Of a stretch of 64,000 nucleotides of DNA, positions 41,601-56,600 are shown one piece after another. Made by a program: the position numbers and the translations under genes. Below the pieces are notes generated by a model. That model was not told the origin of the DNA. It searched no databases and saw only the letters and a program-made list of their open reading frames with translations. The DNA is from Sinonovacula constricta (lineage: Eukaryota > Mollusca > Bivalvia > Cardiida > Solecurtidae). Position 1 is the first letter of the stretch. Every line of letters begins with the position of its first letter. The stretch is taken from the NCBI GenBank assembly GCA_007844125.1, contig CM017560.1, positions 1,358,401 through 1,422,400 on the forward strand. The letters run 5' to 3'.

Positions 41601-44600
41601 ATTCATATCCTCACACTCCATAACATTCATTTAAAGTATTTTCATTAAGGTATTAAGTATTGCACCAGTTTTCCTGTTTGCTTCCATCTTAGTCAGTTCG
41701 TTGAAAATTTTGTAAATGCATCTCTTATTGAACCATGCTGGTTGATATTTTCATAAAATTTACCCAGAATTAAACCTTTGATGTACCATACGTGCTTAAG
41801 TTCCTTTACTTAAGGCTCTTTAATGATATTTAATGTTAGTATCTTTTGAAGGCATCCATGTCTTACTTACATTCAAGTATATTTTGTTTTACTCTATGCT
41901 ATCTGACTAAAAAATATGGGATATATTGTTAAAATTATTACAAACAACCTTTTTGAAGGTATATCTCACAACATGGATTACACAAAACCTAACAAGGACT
42001 GTAATTTCTCCTCTCAGTAGATATTGCCACAATAAACTCCAGAGAATAGATCAAAATATCATTTGTCATTGGATATGCATTAATAACTGCAGATAAAAGT
42101 GAACATTTGCATTTTGTATGTAAATGCTACAGTAAATGTGTGGCTTTTATAGCATTTGGTCCCACATGAAATTTAAAAATATTTTGGTTTTGATTCATAC
42201 ATTTGTACATTATGGGCAGTTTCTGGCTACATATACACTCAATCATATTTTTGACTATTAACTATGCAAAATGAATCCATTCTGTCATGTTTGTATAAGT
42301 CATGAAATCACCTTACATATTACAATGCAGGTCTTTCTATTTGAAAATGGTTTTACACATACACTCACTTATGCTGATTAAAACCTGCAATGTTTTTTGC
42401 ACAAAAATTATATGTGGTGAATGATACTGTTTTATGTCATATTGGTATAGCCAATATATTTTGATATTTTGATCTATTGATGTTATGACGTCATCAAAAA
42501 GACGTTCGGTATCAGGTAGACAGGCACATGTTCAGATTTGGGCGCACCCGCTCTAAGTGTTGTATGATAAAGTTTTTTATTTATATAAATATAAATTCTA
42601 ATAAATTATAATAATGGAGTTCTAAGATATCTGTAGATACAGTCTGTATAAACATCCCAGAGTCATTCTTCACTTAGAACAACCAAATAAATAAGATACT
42701 TTAATACAATACATAGTGTTTAGTGCCAATATGTGTAAATATAGCCTGTGTATAAGTGTCTAGACAGGCCATTCCAGTGTGTCCAGGAGGTACTGTGGGG
42801 AATGTAACCATTGGTAATTATCCTAGATAATAGTTTATGTCTCACACTGTCAGCCTTTGTTCATTTACAAATATATTATAGTTTATTGTTTTACATTATT
42901 TGGTTCTGTGACTTACAATCACTTATATAGGTAACTCATTGACAATCTTGTATTTAATTTTTGGCAAAGACCTATGATATCTGTTACCACCTATTTATCT
43001 ACATGTATTAAGAAACCCTCATTTAAGAGTTTTGACTTATTAATTTCACTCCATGATCTCAGCAAGGGTATCCAGCAATGGTTTGGAGAACATATAATAC
43101 CAGTCAGCTGAAGTCATTAAATGAATGAATGTGTATTTTATGACTTCAGTGGATTGTCAACATTCACTAAAACATAGCTGGGTTTTCTAAAAGCATGCCT
43201 GTTGATTTTATAACTGCCATTATATCAATTTTATTGTAATTATGGTTTCATGAAGAATTCAGAATAATTGTGTTTTATTAATGTCCTCCAGGCTGGAAAC
43301 CCTTTCCAGACAAGCCTTTTAATTGTAGGATTTAGTTATTGGATATGAGAACGCAAGTTGACAGGCTTTCGTGATGTTAGATGCAGCAAGCTTTGTTTTG
43401 GGGGATAATGATCATACACATTAATAGGATTGTGCTTTATGACTGGACCTGGTAGCACAATCAGTAGAGTGTCTGCTCCAGGTACAGGAGGCCACGGGTT
43501 TGATCCCAAGCCGTGACATACCAAAGTAGTTAAAAATGGTAGTTGTATAGCTCCCTTGCTTATGCTCAAGCTTAAGGGTAGTTCCATGACTGGTTGGCCC
43601 TGTCTCCGGATAATGTGACCTGGGTGTGGTATCATGCCAGGTGTTCACAGCATGCTATACACAGTGAAGGCAGCACTGTAACTGCTTCAAGTGGACACCC
43701 TCTCCAGATAACTGAAATACTGTTGGTGGGACAAATAAACCCAAAAAACAAACAGGATTGAGCTTTATATATTTGGTTGGAGATGCAACATTTAATTGTA
43801 AAGTGCTCTTGAAGGATGTCACTAGTCTGTCCCCTTTTATACATTTAAGTATTAAACAAGATTTATATGTTTCTTCCTTAAAACAGGCAGCTTTTTCCCC
43901 CTGCAAAGTTTCCTTGTGTTCTGCACACAGCTCATATCTTGTGTCCTGCAGACAGCTGATAATGTTGGCTGGACAGCTTCAGACATTATTACGTCATTCC
44001 TGGGCCTATAGATGGAGGCCATTAAGTTATCCTGGTATGTTGTTGCTAGACTGATTGACCTTTTTAATCAATATCTCTTTTCTTTCCTTCACCTAAGCTT
44101 TTTCGGTCCTTGTAAGATGCAGTTGATTTTAGCTCTATTTTTTTTAAAGAATAAATACAGAGTCAATTTTCATTACCCTCTGGTCAGCATCTGCTAACCA
44201 TCTCTGCTGGTTTACCTTTATATTTAAAGGTCTTTTTTATCAAAAAACAAATCAAAGATATTCATTTCTTAAACTTACAATACTGGGTCACTATCAAAAG
44301 CAGAACACATGTTTTTATTAAAGAGATTAACCGGTAGCATTGTAGTATCCATCACTGACGAAAGGGCAGTGCTGTTTACTGACAGCTCTTGTTTGTTGTT
44401 GAGTTCTTCTTATTTAGCTAATGTTTGTATTTTTCAATGAAATCTGCAACTGATCATGCAGCTGGATATTTGATTGCCAGGAGATATTGTGCATACATAA
44501 TGTCCGCAATTCAGACTAAAAAAAATTGAAAGAGCAGTATGATGCATTTTGCAGACTGTTTACTTGACAACACACACACAACAGAGATCACAGCCCTTCT

Positions 44601-47600
44601 AAGTAAATATAAGGATATTGGTACATAAAAAATTATTTTTGTCAAAGCTGCTTACTACATTATATCTATACCAGAAATTGTCATATGTCAATTGTCCGTG
44701 TTTTTAAACAAGTAAACTTGAAATAAAGAAATTAGTCCATATTTTTTAAAAATAAATTGCAACAAATTTTGCTAAACATCTCCAATTTTTGGAACATATT
44801 ATATTTGAAAGCACACACTTATATTTAGCCATTTTTAGACAGATAGCAAAATACAATTACTAGTAAATGTATCCATGTTGTTGAATCTGACTGAAAGTGA
44901 ATCACTACAACATCAATAATGATCTTTTAAAATATTTATATTCTAGTCATGCATATATATCAGTATTTAGCATGATGAAGCTTTGTTTAACTGGTACAAG
45001 AAATAATACTTTGACTGACAACTGGTTTATTTAAGGGTCAGCAAATACATTCGTATTTTATCGTGACCCTGAAAAATAATATTTCCCTTGTCACTTTTGG
45101 TCCTGAATTTTGTAATCTGAATGTTTTTAGGGTTCATTAAAACAAGTGCCATCTGTAGACTGCATGCTCCACTTTCCTCAGTACTCTTTTGAGTTTTTGA
45201 AAAAGTCCCCTTTCAATAGTGCAAATTACTCACTATTCCAAGTTTAAAGATAATATCTTTGAAGGTTTTGAGAAATGGTTCTTAACGAACAATCAAAAAC
45301 CACCGCCAACAAGAAGGTCATGACAACATTTTTTCTTTGATAACTGAGCCCGAACTGTGAAATGATATGAACATTCACCATAAATATTGCAAGGATGTTA
45401 AGTATAATGGGTTTGTGTTTCAATGTTTCAGGCCATATCTTCATGTTCATGTATAGTCATATATGGGATTGGAAATACAATCACCTTCATGGTTCAATGT
45501 TGTGTATTAACCCATGGGATCATTTATATCAAATGTTCAGTTGTGAAAACATGTCACCATCTTTCTCCACCATTATCAAGAAAATAGCAAGACAAAAACC
45601 TTACTTTTAATTAAGACCTTTAATTAAGTCTAAATGTTTTTTTTTCTGTTATATGTATTGTTATTACTTAGAATTTGCCTGGATAACTGGTATTGATTCA
45701 TAGTTATGCCTTAATGTGAGATAATTCCAGTTGTATAGCTTTTTTTCTGCTGTTTATTTGTTACAATATGTTTTTTACCATAGAGAATGTGTGTGCTGAC
45801 AACACCTTTTCATCTCACCAGAATTACTTTACACATAAGTGATATATATATGCACTTGTAGCTTGAAGGGCATTAAATGCTTTGCCTTGTGGTGCTCTTG
45901 TTTACAATAAATTATTTGACCATTGCTATGATCTCAGTATCTGTCAAAAAAACATGTAAATGTGATTTCATTGTGATAAATCCATAAATGGTAGATTCAT
46001 ATTTTTGTGTGCTCATGTACCTAATTAACTACATCCTAACAAATGTTGTTTAAATTATAAATACAAGAGCTTTTGGAATGGGTTCCCTTGGCCAAGCGGT
46101 TACAGATGCTGATGCCGACACCTAACTCTAAAACCTCTCACCATGTGGGTTCAAACCCCAGTTGAGCTCGGACTTGCATGAGCTGGCTAGCGGTGCACTG
46201 ATGTTTCTATATCGACACATGTGTGAGGTCTGACTCCATCATTATTTATCACCAATATATCACTATATTTGTGCCATAACACTAAACACAAAACTAAAAC
46301 AATTTGTAAGCTTTGCTCCTGAGATTGTTTTGTTATAATGATAAAAACTTTTCCCTAGTGGTAACAATGTAGCTTTATAATGCAGGTAGGGCACTTGTGA
46401 TTAAGTCTCAATCTGTTGCTAGAGTGATGCTAGTAATTTGGAGATCTGTTTTGAATTTCTCTTATTTCATTATATCTTCTCTTATAACTGTTTATTGATA
46501 GAATTTTTATTCCATCATTTCCAAGCTTCCTTATCATCTCTTGAAAGGTCCTATCCAATTTAATCACAGATACCAATCCAAAGTGAATGTACTGACCTGA
46601 TCAAATGAAGCCTAAAAGGAAATGAAATCACAGACAACAGCTCTACAATGTTGTTGACAGACTTGACCTTGTCTGGTGTCTGGTGTCTGGATAAATAATG
46701 AAATGCATTGTGAGGTACTCATTGTTGATTTGTTGCTTATTCCTTTTACAAATGGTAAAGTACAGTTTAATTTGTTTTGATGTAAAAAAGCTGCATTAAA
46801 TGTCAGACTTTTTCTCAGTTTTTGTAGAATAAAGTAGTCCCAATTTTATGAAAAGGAAATGAAAGCTGTAAAAATATCACTTAAGAAAGCACAAATATAT
46901 AATTTTCACAAATATTAAATTGCTTGCACAATTTGAAACAAACAAAACAAGAACATCTCTTAGATACAGCTAGGATTCAAGACTTAAATCCAAATCTGAA
47001 TGTTTTGCATAGTGTGTTACAATTGTTAAATAAAATACATGGACTTGTACAAATAACTACATTCCTGATGGTCATATCTTCTTTAAAGTCTTCTCATGTT
47101 TGACATTTTTGTGTGATAGTCTGTACAGCTGTAAGTGGAGCTTTGAGCTTTCCATGAAATATAAATGATGCACCATAACAAAACAAAATACTCGCACAAT
47201 TATTACCTGTAAACCTGTTTATCACATATCGACCAGGCTAGAGCAGTTAGCATAGTTCCGCATCATGCAGCTTTCAGTTGTAAAAGTCTGATTACAACCT
47301 GGCCCTGACCAGCATCTGAACTATTTGACTAATATGTCAGGTGGCACTTGGATGTAGTAGTTAGCAATAACTGACATTTGTATTACTTGTACATTAGGTT
47401 GACAGGAAGAGGGTGAACACATCGTGTGATGGCAGCTGTTGTCAGAAAATGTAGGAACCAGCCAATGTTATAGAGTTAATTTAAACATAATAGCTCATAA
47501 ACAGTAATGGAACCGGTTGACTGACTGGAAGGACTTAATGGCCACTGTTTTAATGAGCCTTTGAAACTGTCTGTTGCAGAATCAAAAATCAATAGTTCTC

Positions 47601-50600
47601 TAGGCCGTCCCTCTTGATTGGCCATCATGAAGTAAATCTGCTCCAAATATAGACTGACAGGCAATTGATATAAACTAGTCACAAGGCTGGTTAAGTGTAC
47701 CAAAGCATGAAACATGATGTACTGTAACTAAATGGTAGAACAGGAGAAGGTGAAGGGAATTGAAAGGCAAAAACCTTTAAATGTCATGAATTTTGTATCA
47801 ACAGTAAATGTTAAAACAGTTGTCTAATATTGTTTGAGAGAGGATGGTAATGCAAAAGGTAATTTGTAGTAGGTGAATTAAAGGTCCTCCAAAGAGCAAC
47901 AATAATGTTCCTTGTAAATGTTATGATTCTGCTTGTTTCATTATGGCAGTAATGGATTTTGTTGTATCAATATACATGTACATTAACTGATTGTCGTATT
48001 GTGTCTTGTCATGGCATTATTCTGAAGATAGCACTTATCTACTGCAAATCAACACTGTCTCAACACTGTTGTTGATAACACTGTTGGGTGATCATAAGTG
48101 ATCATCCATCAACAGAATTATATATTGCTGTACCAAGTACACACTTAGGATGGCAGAGAATATGTAGAAATAACAGCCTCTTCCAATACATTGATAATAA
48201 AACTGAATAATAACAAAAATTAATTGATCTAATTTCAGATGGCGACCCAGAATGTACAGATGTTGATCCCAATAAGACCTACTATGCTGGTGATAATGTG
48301 ACCTTAACCTGCACTGCACGTTACTATGGCAACTACCCCCCACAGGTGGAGTGGAAGGAGCCCATAATGAATGTTGACTTTAACAAACAGACCATCACTC
48401 ACCAGAATACATCCAATATGGTGAGTTATCTACTGATATAGATTGTAAGTAGTTTGCTTCAAATACCAATACTATATGATGATCAATGCTGTAAACAATA
48501 TGAAACCACGGAATTATTAGTAAGAAAATATGACTAGGTCCTATTAGAATGTCAACATATTTTAAAATTTGAAAAAGCACAGGACCAAGGAATTTACATG
48601 TCAGTCAAATGTTAAAGGCACAACAGAACTGTGACAACAGTCACTGCCATGGAGTGGCCAACCAGCAAGACTGCTGACTGGAGCGCCCAAACCACCCCCA
48701 CAGAACCACAACTCTGCAACCCCTCAGGAGCACCAAGAAAGCAGCAAAAAGAAAATGGACCTACTGAAACAGAACTGTACAAGCCACAACACACTCGTAA
48801 AGCCATGAGTATTCTAACATAATTATATAAATCTTAGTAACATCCATGTATTACCTAAGAAAAAAAAAGATGAACAATGGTTCAGGCATATCTGTTGACA
48901 AAAGACATTGATTATAGAAAGAACCAGCGATCAAAGGATATTATTTATATAACAGTTGTCAGTGCATCTATGGTGTATGATTCTCACATTATCTAATTAT
49001 ACTCTAACCTTAATATCCTTAACATAAAAAACAAAACTCGTAATAGGTGGTGACTTTAACAATCATGAAAGTTGCATATAAAAGTAACCAGTTGACTTTA
49101 AGAAATTTCAAAACTATTGTCCAATGTGACTACCGATACTTGTTTGTTTAATTGTAACTGATGAGTTGTTAATTAAGTTTCTATACATTGTTGTTTTGAT
49201 AAATTAGCATCTAGACAATGAGAATAAGACAATTATAACATTCATAATGTTAGAAAAGCTTTTTGTGGGGGTCACCTAATAGTCATAGGATTCAAGTACA
49301 GTCAAACTTCCGTTATTTGAAGTCGTTGGGACCAGCGATTTACTTCAAACAATGCATAGATTGGAATAATCCAAATTGCCTTCACTTACAGAATGTTCCA
49401 ACTGGGAGTCTGCCATTTTAAATAACCTAATTCTCTGCACTTATGTGCAAGGTGCAGTGTCTATAACATAATACTTTTAAAAGTGAAACATAAGAAAAGT
49501 TAATTGTTGGAAATCAAATGAATAAGACATTGTCATGTTTGTTTTTTATTTTCAAAAAACAACAAATCAAAATGTATGTATGCATGTATATATGCATAAA
49601 GCATTGTCAAATAGATGTGAACATGTTATCATCGTTGACAAACTGCAACATACATTACATAATGGTTAAAATTGATTAAAGTGTGGAAATATAGTTGGTA
49701 ACTTAACTTCATTCACTGATTTGGGTTTTGTGAAGAATCAATAGTTGTGACATTAGGTTTTATAATATCTTGCCTGTTGTGATAAATGTTTTCTGTCAGA
49801 ACCATTATCTCCTAATGATGATACAAGAAAATATTGTTTGAAGGAAGGATAAATGCCTGTTGTGTAATTATATAAAAAAGGAAAATTAAAAGAGAATGTC
49901 ATAGTAATAAATGGACGATGGTTGAAAATGCCAATTAAAGTGAACCATTTTTCTCTCGCAGATTCAGAAGACAAATTGATTTGAAATAATAAGTAATTTT
50001 TAAGCTTTTATATGTTCTTTTATCCTTTTTTTAAAGAAATTGTTTTTGCTTTAATAAGCAAATTTTCAGTCTACATAAATTTGATGGATGTCTAGAAAGT
50101 TTGGGAACTTGTACTGTATTTTTTATTTTATTTTAATTTTTTAACTATGACATCATGAATAGTGGAATTCTGTTTATGAATGAGTTATCTGGAAATATTT
50201 TACATGGATACAAGTAATAATGCATGGATGAATAACCTTACACCATCACCATTATCACTTGCTGCACATTATCATCAAACTACAGAAATGACAAGGACAA
50301 TCAACCAGGCAGTACTGTCTAAAATGCAAGGAAACCACCTGGTTGATTTGAATGTATTGTTAGTTCATAGCATTGTCCTGGGAGCTCATCTGCTCATCAA
50401 CATGTGGCTGTTTTATCTTGCTTGTGCACAGGCTGTATTCAGTTAGTCAGTTCCATCAAGAGCCAACAAGCTTTGTTATTGTCTTGGACCAATAGTCTTT
50501 CTTTGTGCAGGCATTCATGCTACTTGTAAGTTTGTCTTTCAAAGATAAGGCAGTCTAGTGGCATCAATATTTTTTATGTTTTGTCAAGTACCTGCTCACA

Positions 50601-53600
50601 ATTTCCTAAAACGTACACTGAGTTTTAATATGATTTATAATTCTATGGATGACAGAACAAAGTCATTATCCCACTGGTCAAATTTTGTCACTTTTGTGAT
50701 CTAAATTTTTATAACTTCTACACTTTTACAGAAAATAATGCTAACATATTGTAATGACTTCATGTCATTTTGTGGCAAATTTTGTAGAAGAATAAGATAT
50801 AATGAAATTGATGAAATTTTAATTTTAATAAAAGTCATGTATTGGTTGCTAGTGAAATGTATAAATTGTACTGCTTTAAAATTAATATCACACCTTAATT
50901 ATCCCATAAGTGCAAATACATTGAAATTAATTTATGATAATTTTTAAAATTGGTGGCTTGCTTTATACAGGAACAGACAGACAATTACTTGAGTTTTCCT
51001 GACAGTAACAATGCTTCTGTTTTCATTATAATTGTTTTTAAAGATGTAAAAATAATGATAAATTTTTAACATTACTTAAACAATGTTAAAGCGGTAAAGT
51101 TAATGTTAAATACTTTCTATGCTACATTTGTCGATTACCCATGCTTAATTCCTAATTTACAACTTCATGAATGGATAAGAAAACATATTGATAGAGTCTT
51201 AGCTGCAAATAGTGCAGATCCTGGTCAGGGAGCTCCCAGCTGGGACTGGCTCGGCTCGACTGTATCGACACTACTGGTATTTGTCTAAGCCTGTTCAAAT
51301 TGTGACAAGCAGGATAAGAAGTTAAACACTAGACTGACATTTATAGAAGAGTTATTGGATTAAAACAATTTTACATGGAAACACAGTGAAACAAATGTAT
51401 TCCTTTATTGAATTGTGGCACTCAGTTTTAAAAGCTTCTAACATGTGTGAAATACATTTTGCAAGTTTTGTTATGATTGAACTGTGTCTTGTGATTGAAT
51501 TGTGTCTTGTGATTGAATTGTGTCAAACATCGCAGTTAAAAATAAGAACGTTTACACTGTATGTAACTTCCTATATGAAGTATGAATACACATGAAATAG
51601 AAGCATCCATTTCTGTTTCTGTATCTAGTTTCGTCCAATCAAGTCCATTAATACAAATGTCTGGATGGGAGCTAATTTTTAAATAACTTCACTAACTTTT
51701 TATGTTATGATGTCACATCATAGTAAATATCACCACTTGGACAATGTTGTTTCAGACAGATCTGTTTTCTATTAACTGCTTGTGTTTGAGAGAAAGTGCG
51801 AGGTTGGAGCTCTGTAGACCTGTTTAAGCACCACAGTCAGCCATCTTGCTGACTGACCTGTCGAGGATGTTGACTGTTAGGTTTACTCTATTGTATTTTA
51901 TTCCTCGTTAAAGTTTTCTTGTAACTTTTACATTTGACTGGCACATGAATACCTTTGTCTTGCGCTTTTGCAAATTTTAATATATATTGAAATACTTACA
52001 GGACTTTATTAAAGTTTAAAAGTATTAAAAAATAATTAAGATTAAATAGTTTAATGAATGAAATTTAAGAAATTTTCTTATATCTTATCTAAGGAAGTAT
52101 GTCAAGATTTAAGGACAAGAAATTTTCTTATATCTTATCTAAGGAAGTATGTCAAGATTTAAGGACAAGAAATTTTCTTATATCTTATCTAAGGAAGTAT
52201 GTCAAGATTTGAGGACTAATCATTGTTCAAGTCAGATAAAAGTAACTTAACATTCTTTATTGACATTACCCCAGAATGACTTTCTGCTAGTGTATAAAAT
52301 ATTGTAAAAGATGATTCTAAGTTATTATTATAAGCTACAAAATCTGTATGAGGACTCTATACTGCTATTTTTTGGCAGGTTTCAACTTCCCTACACCTCC
52401 AGCTACAACGGATGATTGATGGGAAGCCATTTAAATGCAACGTTGGTTTTCAGAACTCTGATCGACTCTTCAACTGCCAATCCATGTTTCAACCTGAAAC
52501 TGTGCTATGTAAGTCATATGGGTAACATTTCACATCTGGTAATATATGCCTTGGATAATTGATAGTCCATTTCTTTATGATTTTTATAAGTGAAAAACAT
52601 CCATTTGTTACCATCAAAATAAATCTCTTTACCAGGCCAGGCCTTGCATGAAGTCTTAGCCAAAATCAGTTTATTTAAAAATATACTTTTTTGTAAGCCT
52701 TTTTTTTCAAAGCCTTCTTATTTTAATTTTTATATTATGGCCTTATTTAAATGTGCAAAGGAAAACAACCTTTCTTGTTTTATGAACAATTTATTTAAAA
52801 ATACAGGCTTACATTTAAATTAAAGTCTTGCCTTATTTGATCTGCAGAAAAACATACAACAGCATGCATTTCTTAATAATACACTGGTATAATCAATGTT
52901 GGATACATAACTTGTTATCAATATCAATGTCTGATTATTATTATTATTATTATTATTGCTATTATTATTATTATTATTATTATTATTTTTATTATCATTA
53001 AACATATGATTTTGTTTTCCAATTATTTTTATTAACATTATCATATTAATCTTTAATTACAGTTGTCAGTATGCTTACCCTCTTTTTATCTGTTCAACTG
53101 GCATTTCTATCTGTTTGCAACTATTCTGTACCTATTAAGTGTTTATTTTCATTTATATCAGCACTAATTTCTTCATTAAAACAAGAATTTAAGGACATAT
53201 TTTTGAACAAGTAATCTTTATTGCTAATCATGCTAGACTTCCCTCTTGGACTGGGTGTGGTATCATGTAGGTGGTATACAACTACAATGAACGCAACTCT
53301 TTGTCTGCTTAAAGTCTCCTAATGGCTAGAAAATGGTTGGTTTCTGGGTAAACCCATAAAACATAAAACAGCCAATGAACAATGCCAAACCAACAGTAAC
53401 CACCATATGGTGTTTCATTAAACATTCAATTTTACAACAGGAATCCTGTTTCTGCAGTAGACATAAACTAGTTAGTTTTCTCTTTAATTCTCAGCGCATG
53501 TCAAACTGAAAGAAATTTGATTCCATAATGGCTTGAATGGATGTCTCTTTTTCAAAATTGATGGAATTTTGCCCTGCTAGTTAAAGAAAAGGTTATATTA

Positions 53601-56600
53601 TGAAAGAAATAAGATGAAACAGCTAGGATAAATGCTTCATCTAAGCAAACTATGTGAAAATAGAAAAAAACTTTATTAAGCATATTTCTCTTACATTTCA
53701 GGATACATTCCAAGACATTAAAATATCAAGAATCAGATGGCTCATTTTTTTTTGGATTTGATCATTCTTTTGCAAACTATATATATTTGCTATAAAATAA
53801 GTTACTGAAGATGTTCTGGGTCTGTTAAGGAAATTAACAGATTTCAGGGAGTACAAAATATGTTGATAGAACTAGTTCCCCCAACAAGTTTAAACCATCA
53901 GTTTTCTGTGAGCTCCCAAGAGGTGATAGTCTTGACACAAAGCTTGTCTACTGCAGACCTCGGCCTATCTGAAAAAATTGGCCAACTTAAAATGCCTTAA
54001 TGTAGTTTGTGCATTCTAGTAAGTCATTTTGTTAGATAACAATCTTGCATGCTTACATGTTGTTCATGTTAACATGACCACACTGACCTTGATCTGCAGT
54101 ATTTTTCAAGGATGTATATATATTTTAGGGATGTCAACGGATATCCGAATATCCGGATATCCGTTCTAATCATCAGATATCCGAATCGACTTTGGTATCC
54201 GGATATTCGCTTAAAAATTGTAAAATTTTAAACATTTAATTAAATGTTTTGGCCATTTTGCTAAGTTATCTTTCTGCTGTCATGTCAGTGTGAATTCATG
54301 CACACGCAGGTGTAACGGATTATCGACAGGTGGTGACAGGTGGTGACACGCAGTATCGTATATTTGGCTTCACAGTTTTAGAAATGTGCTAAAGCATGAT
54401 GGTATGTGTAATAACATGTCAATTAACCGCCAACGTTTGAAGCTTCTACTGATCCATTTTGTCATGCGAATACCATCTTTAATTTTGTTGATGAACTTCA
54501 CAGTTTTAGAAATCGGCTAAAGCTTATGTAAAATAATTTGCCAATTAACAGCCATTGTTTGAAACTATTACTTATCCATTTTGATTAAGAAATATTATCT
54601 TTGATTTCGTTTGTTCAGCTTTATTAAGAAGAGATAGAGGTACAATTATGTAGACAATTAACAGGTTTGTCGGCAAAGATCAGTAACTCATGTTTAATTA
54701 AGTCCGTTTGGATTGTATCAATGAATTAATTATGTTTTCATCCGATCACGGTGATCTTGACTTATTCACATCCACTTCCTAAACAAATCATTAGTAATGC
54801 CTTCCAATCTTCAGTCCGAAGTTTGGCGACATTTTGTGATGTGCATAGACAAATTCTTAAAATGATGAAGTGCCTATGTATATGGAAATGTTGATTTAAT
54901 TATTTCCATTGAAATGACGATTTAATTATGTCAATGGAAACGTTAGTAACCCCGCACACATCCGACTGCAACGTCAGAATTAACTAAGATTTATATCCGA
55001 ATATCCGGATATCCGTTCGGATCGTTCGACGGATATCCGGATACTAAATTTAGTATCCTTTGACATCCCTAATATATTTATATTTGTGTGCCAAGAAAAA
55101 CACAACAGAATACAAACCACATTATTTTATGTTAATTCAGACCCTCCATTCATAACCCACATCCGCACCATGCCGGATACAGAGGAACACAACCGGCAGG
55201 TGAACGAGGGAAACAACCTGACATTTTATTGTACCGGACATGGTATGCCAGCCCCTTCATGGTCATGGACATTTGTCTCTGACAAGGTAAGTCTTATTGA
55301 GATGTTATCATGCACCCCCTGCCATTGGAAGAAATCAAATATATTATAAATAAGCATACAGAATGTAACAAGCAAGTTACACACAAGATTCAGGTTTCTG
55401 CCCTTTTACATTTGTATGACTTAGTTTCTAAGACATAATTTTTATTAATTTATCTTGAGATTTGCATTTAGGACTGCTAATTTCATATTTTTATTTGATA
55501 ATATGCCAAGAAGTTAGAACAGAATTGTGATAATATCTTGTTGCTTAGTATGCAAACTATAAACTCAGCATAATGATGCATTCATATTTGGTAAACAAGA
55601 TTGTGATGTGGTTTGCACACACTTTGTGCACATGCTCCGACATCTCCCTTAATATGTGGTAAATATTAGCTGGTTTCTGCATTATTTGATGCAAACATTC
55701 ATTATGTAGCCTAAGGCTTGTTTCCACAGTTAATGTTTAAGGCATTTCAATATGACTTTTATAGACTGGTCACTTTAAAAAATTGGTGAATATCTTATGA
55801 TATTGATGGGACTTTTCAGACACATTAGCCAATGAAAATGCATCTATAATTAAGGTTTGTATATACTTTTGATTATTGATTAAGTTGTATGGCTCACTGA
55901 CACACAATAGGCCATTCAGCATCCTTTTGTGCATTTAAATATAATTTTATATGATGGCCTCCCTGTGGTCATGAGTTGTAATGTCCAACAACACCTTGAA
56001 AGGAGGAACATTTTATGGTGAGTTCTTCCAATAGACTTGTATGTGCCATGGGTTCTATCCAGCTGTTTGTCCATGTTCCTCCTTCGGCGACCAAGGTTGG
56101 ACATCACCAATGTGATTGTTTTATGTCATGGTGATGTATCTAAACATATATAAAATATTGAATAAAGTATTTACCCTTCATTCTTTGTGTCCCAGAATGT
56201 CACACTGGAGGGCGTGTGTAGCAGTGAGGCATGTCCCATGCACAATATTCAGCTGGACAAGACTGGTACCTATACCTGCTCTCTCACCAATGTGATACGC
56301 GGCCAACAAATGGTGGCAACACAGTCGGTCTACCTCACTGTCATTAGTAAGTGTCTTCAGATAAATAGACAGTCACTTGTCATTATTTGTCATAAGCATT
56401 TCTATCTACAGAACTATATAAATGATGAACTTTCATACCTGCAGCTATGCTTTGAATTTTCTCTGTTAATTATAATGTCAGTCTGTTGATCGTTCTGTTC
56501 ATCTGTCTGTTTACAAGATTGGTCAAAGTTATTTCTAATATTGATCACAGTATCTGGCCTCAGTGGCACAACATGATCAGCTTTATTCTACATGAGTTAT

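Larger units (their letters stand above)
33002..48238 (+). other. Gene 2 intron 2 (15.2 kb)
   Basis: The largest intron read. Apart from the SINEs and repeats listed separately, stretches 33002-35210, 35300-37185, 38166-39780, 40310-43425, 43769-46080 and 46260-48238 hold no recognised feature. Confidence 0.65.
48421..52378 (+). other. Gene 2 intron 3
   Basis: 4.0-kb intron. Contains a GC-richer block at 48610-48800, a possible mariner/pogo-like end at 49297, an 18-bp triple repeat, repeat B copy 2 and a 50-bp triple repeat. The remainder (49500-51470) shows nothing recognisable. Confidence 0.65.
52509..55140 (+). other. Gene 2 intron 4
   Basis: 2.6-kb intron with an (ATT)n microsatellite, a degraded SINE fragment and the hAT-like element next to exon 5. 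Stretch 53370-54110 shows nothing recognisable. Confidence 0.7.

Noticed and set aside
43336..43906. Several frames on both strands
   Set aside because: They overlap a full-length SINE with target duplication; not genes.
46081..46170. Possible tRNA-Leu or tRNA-Ser gene
   Set aside because: Box motifs are present but acceptor-stem ends do not pair and there is no terminator-like T run; treated as SINE-like.
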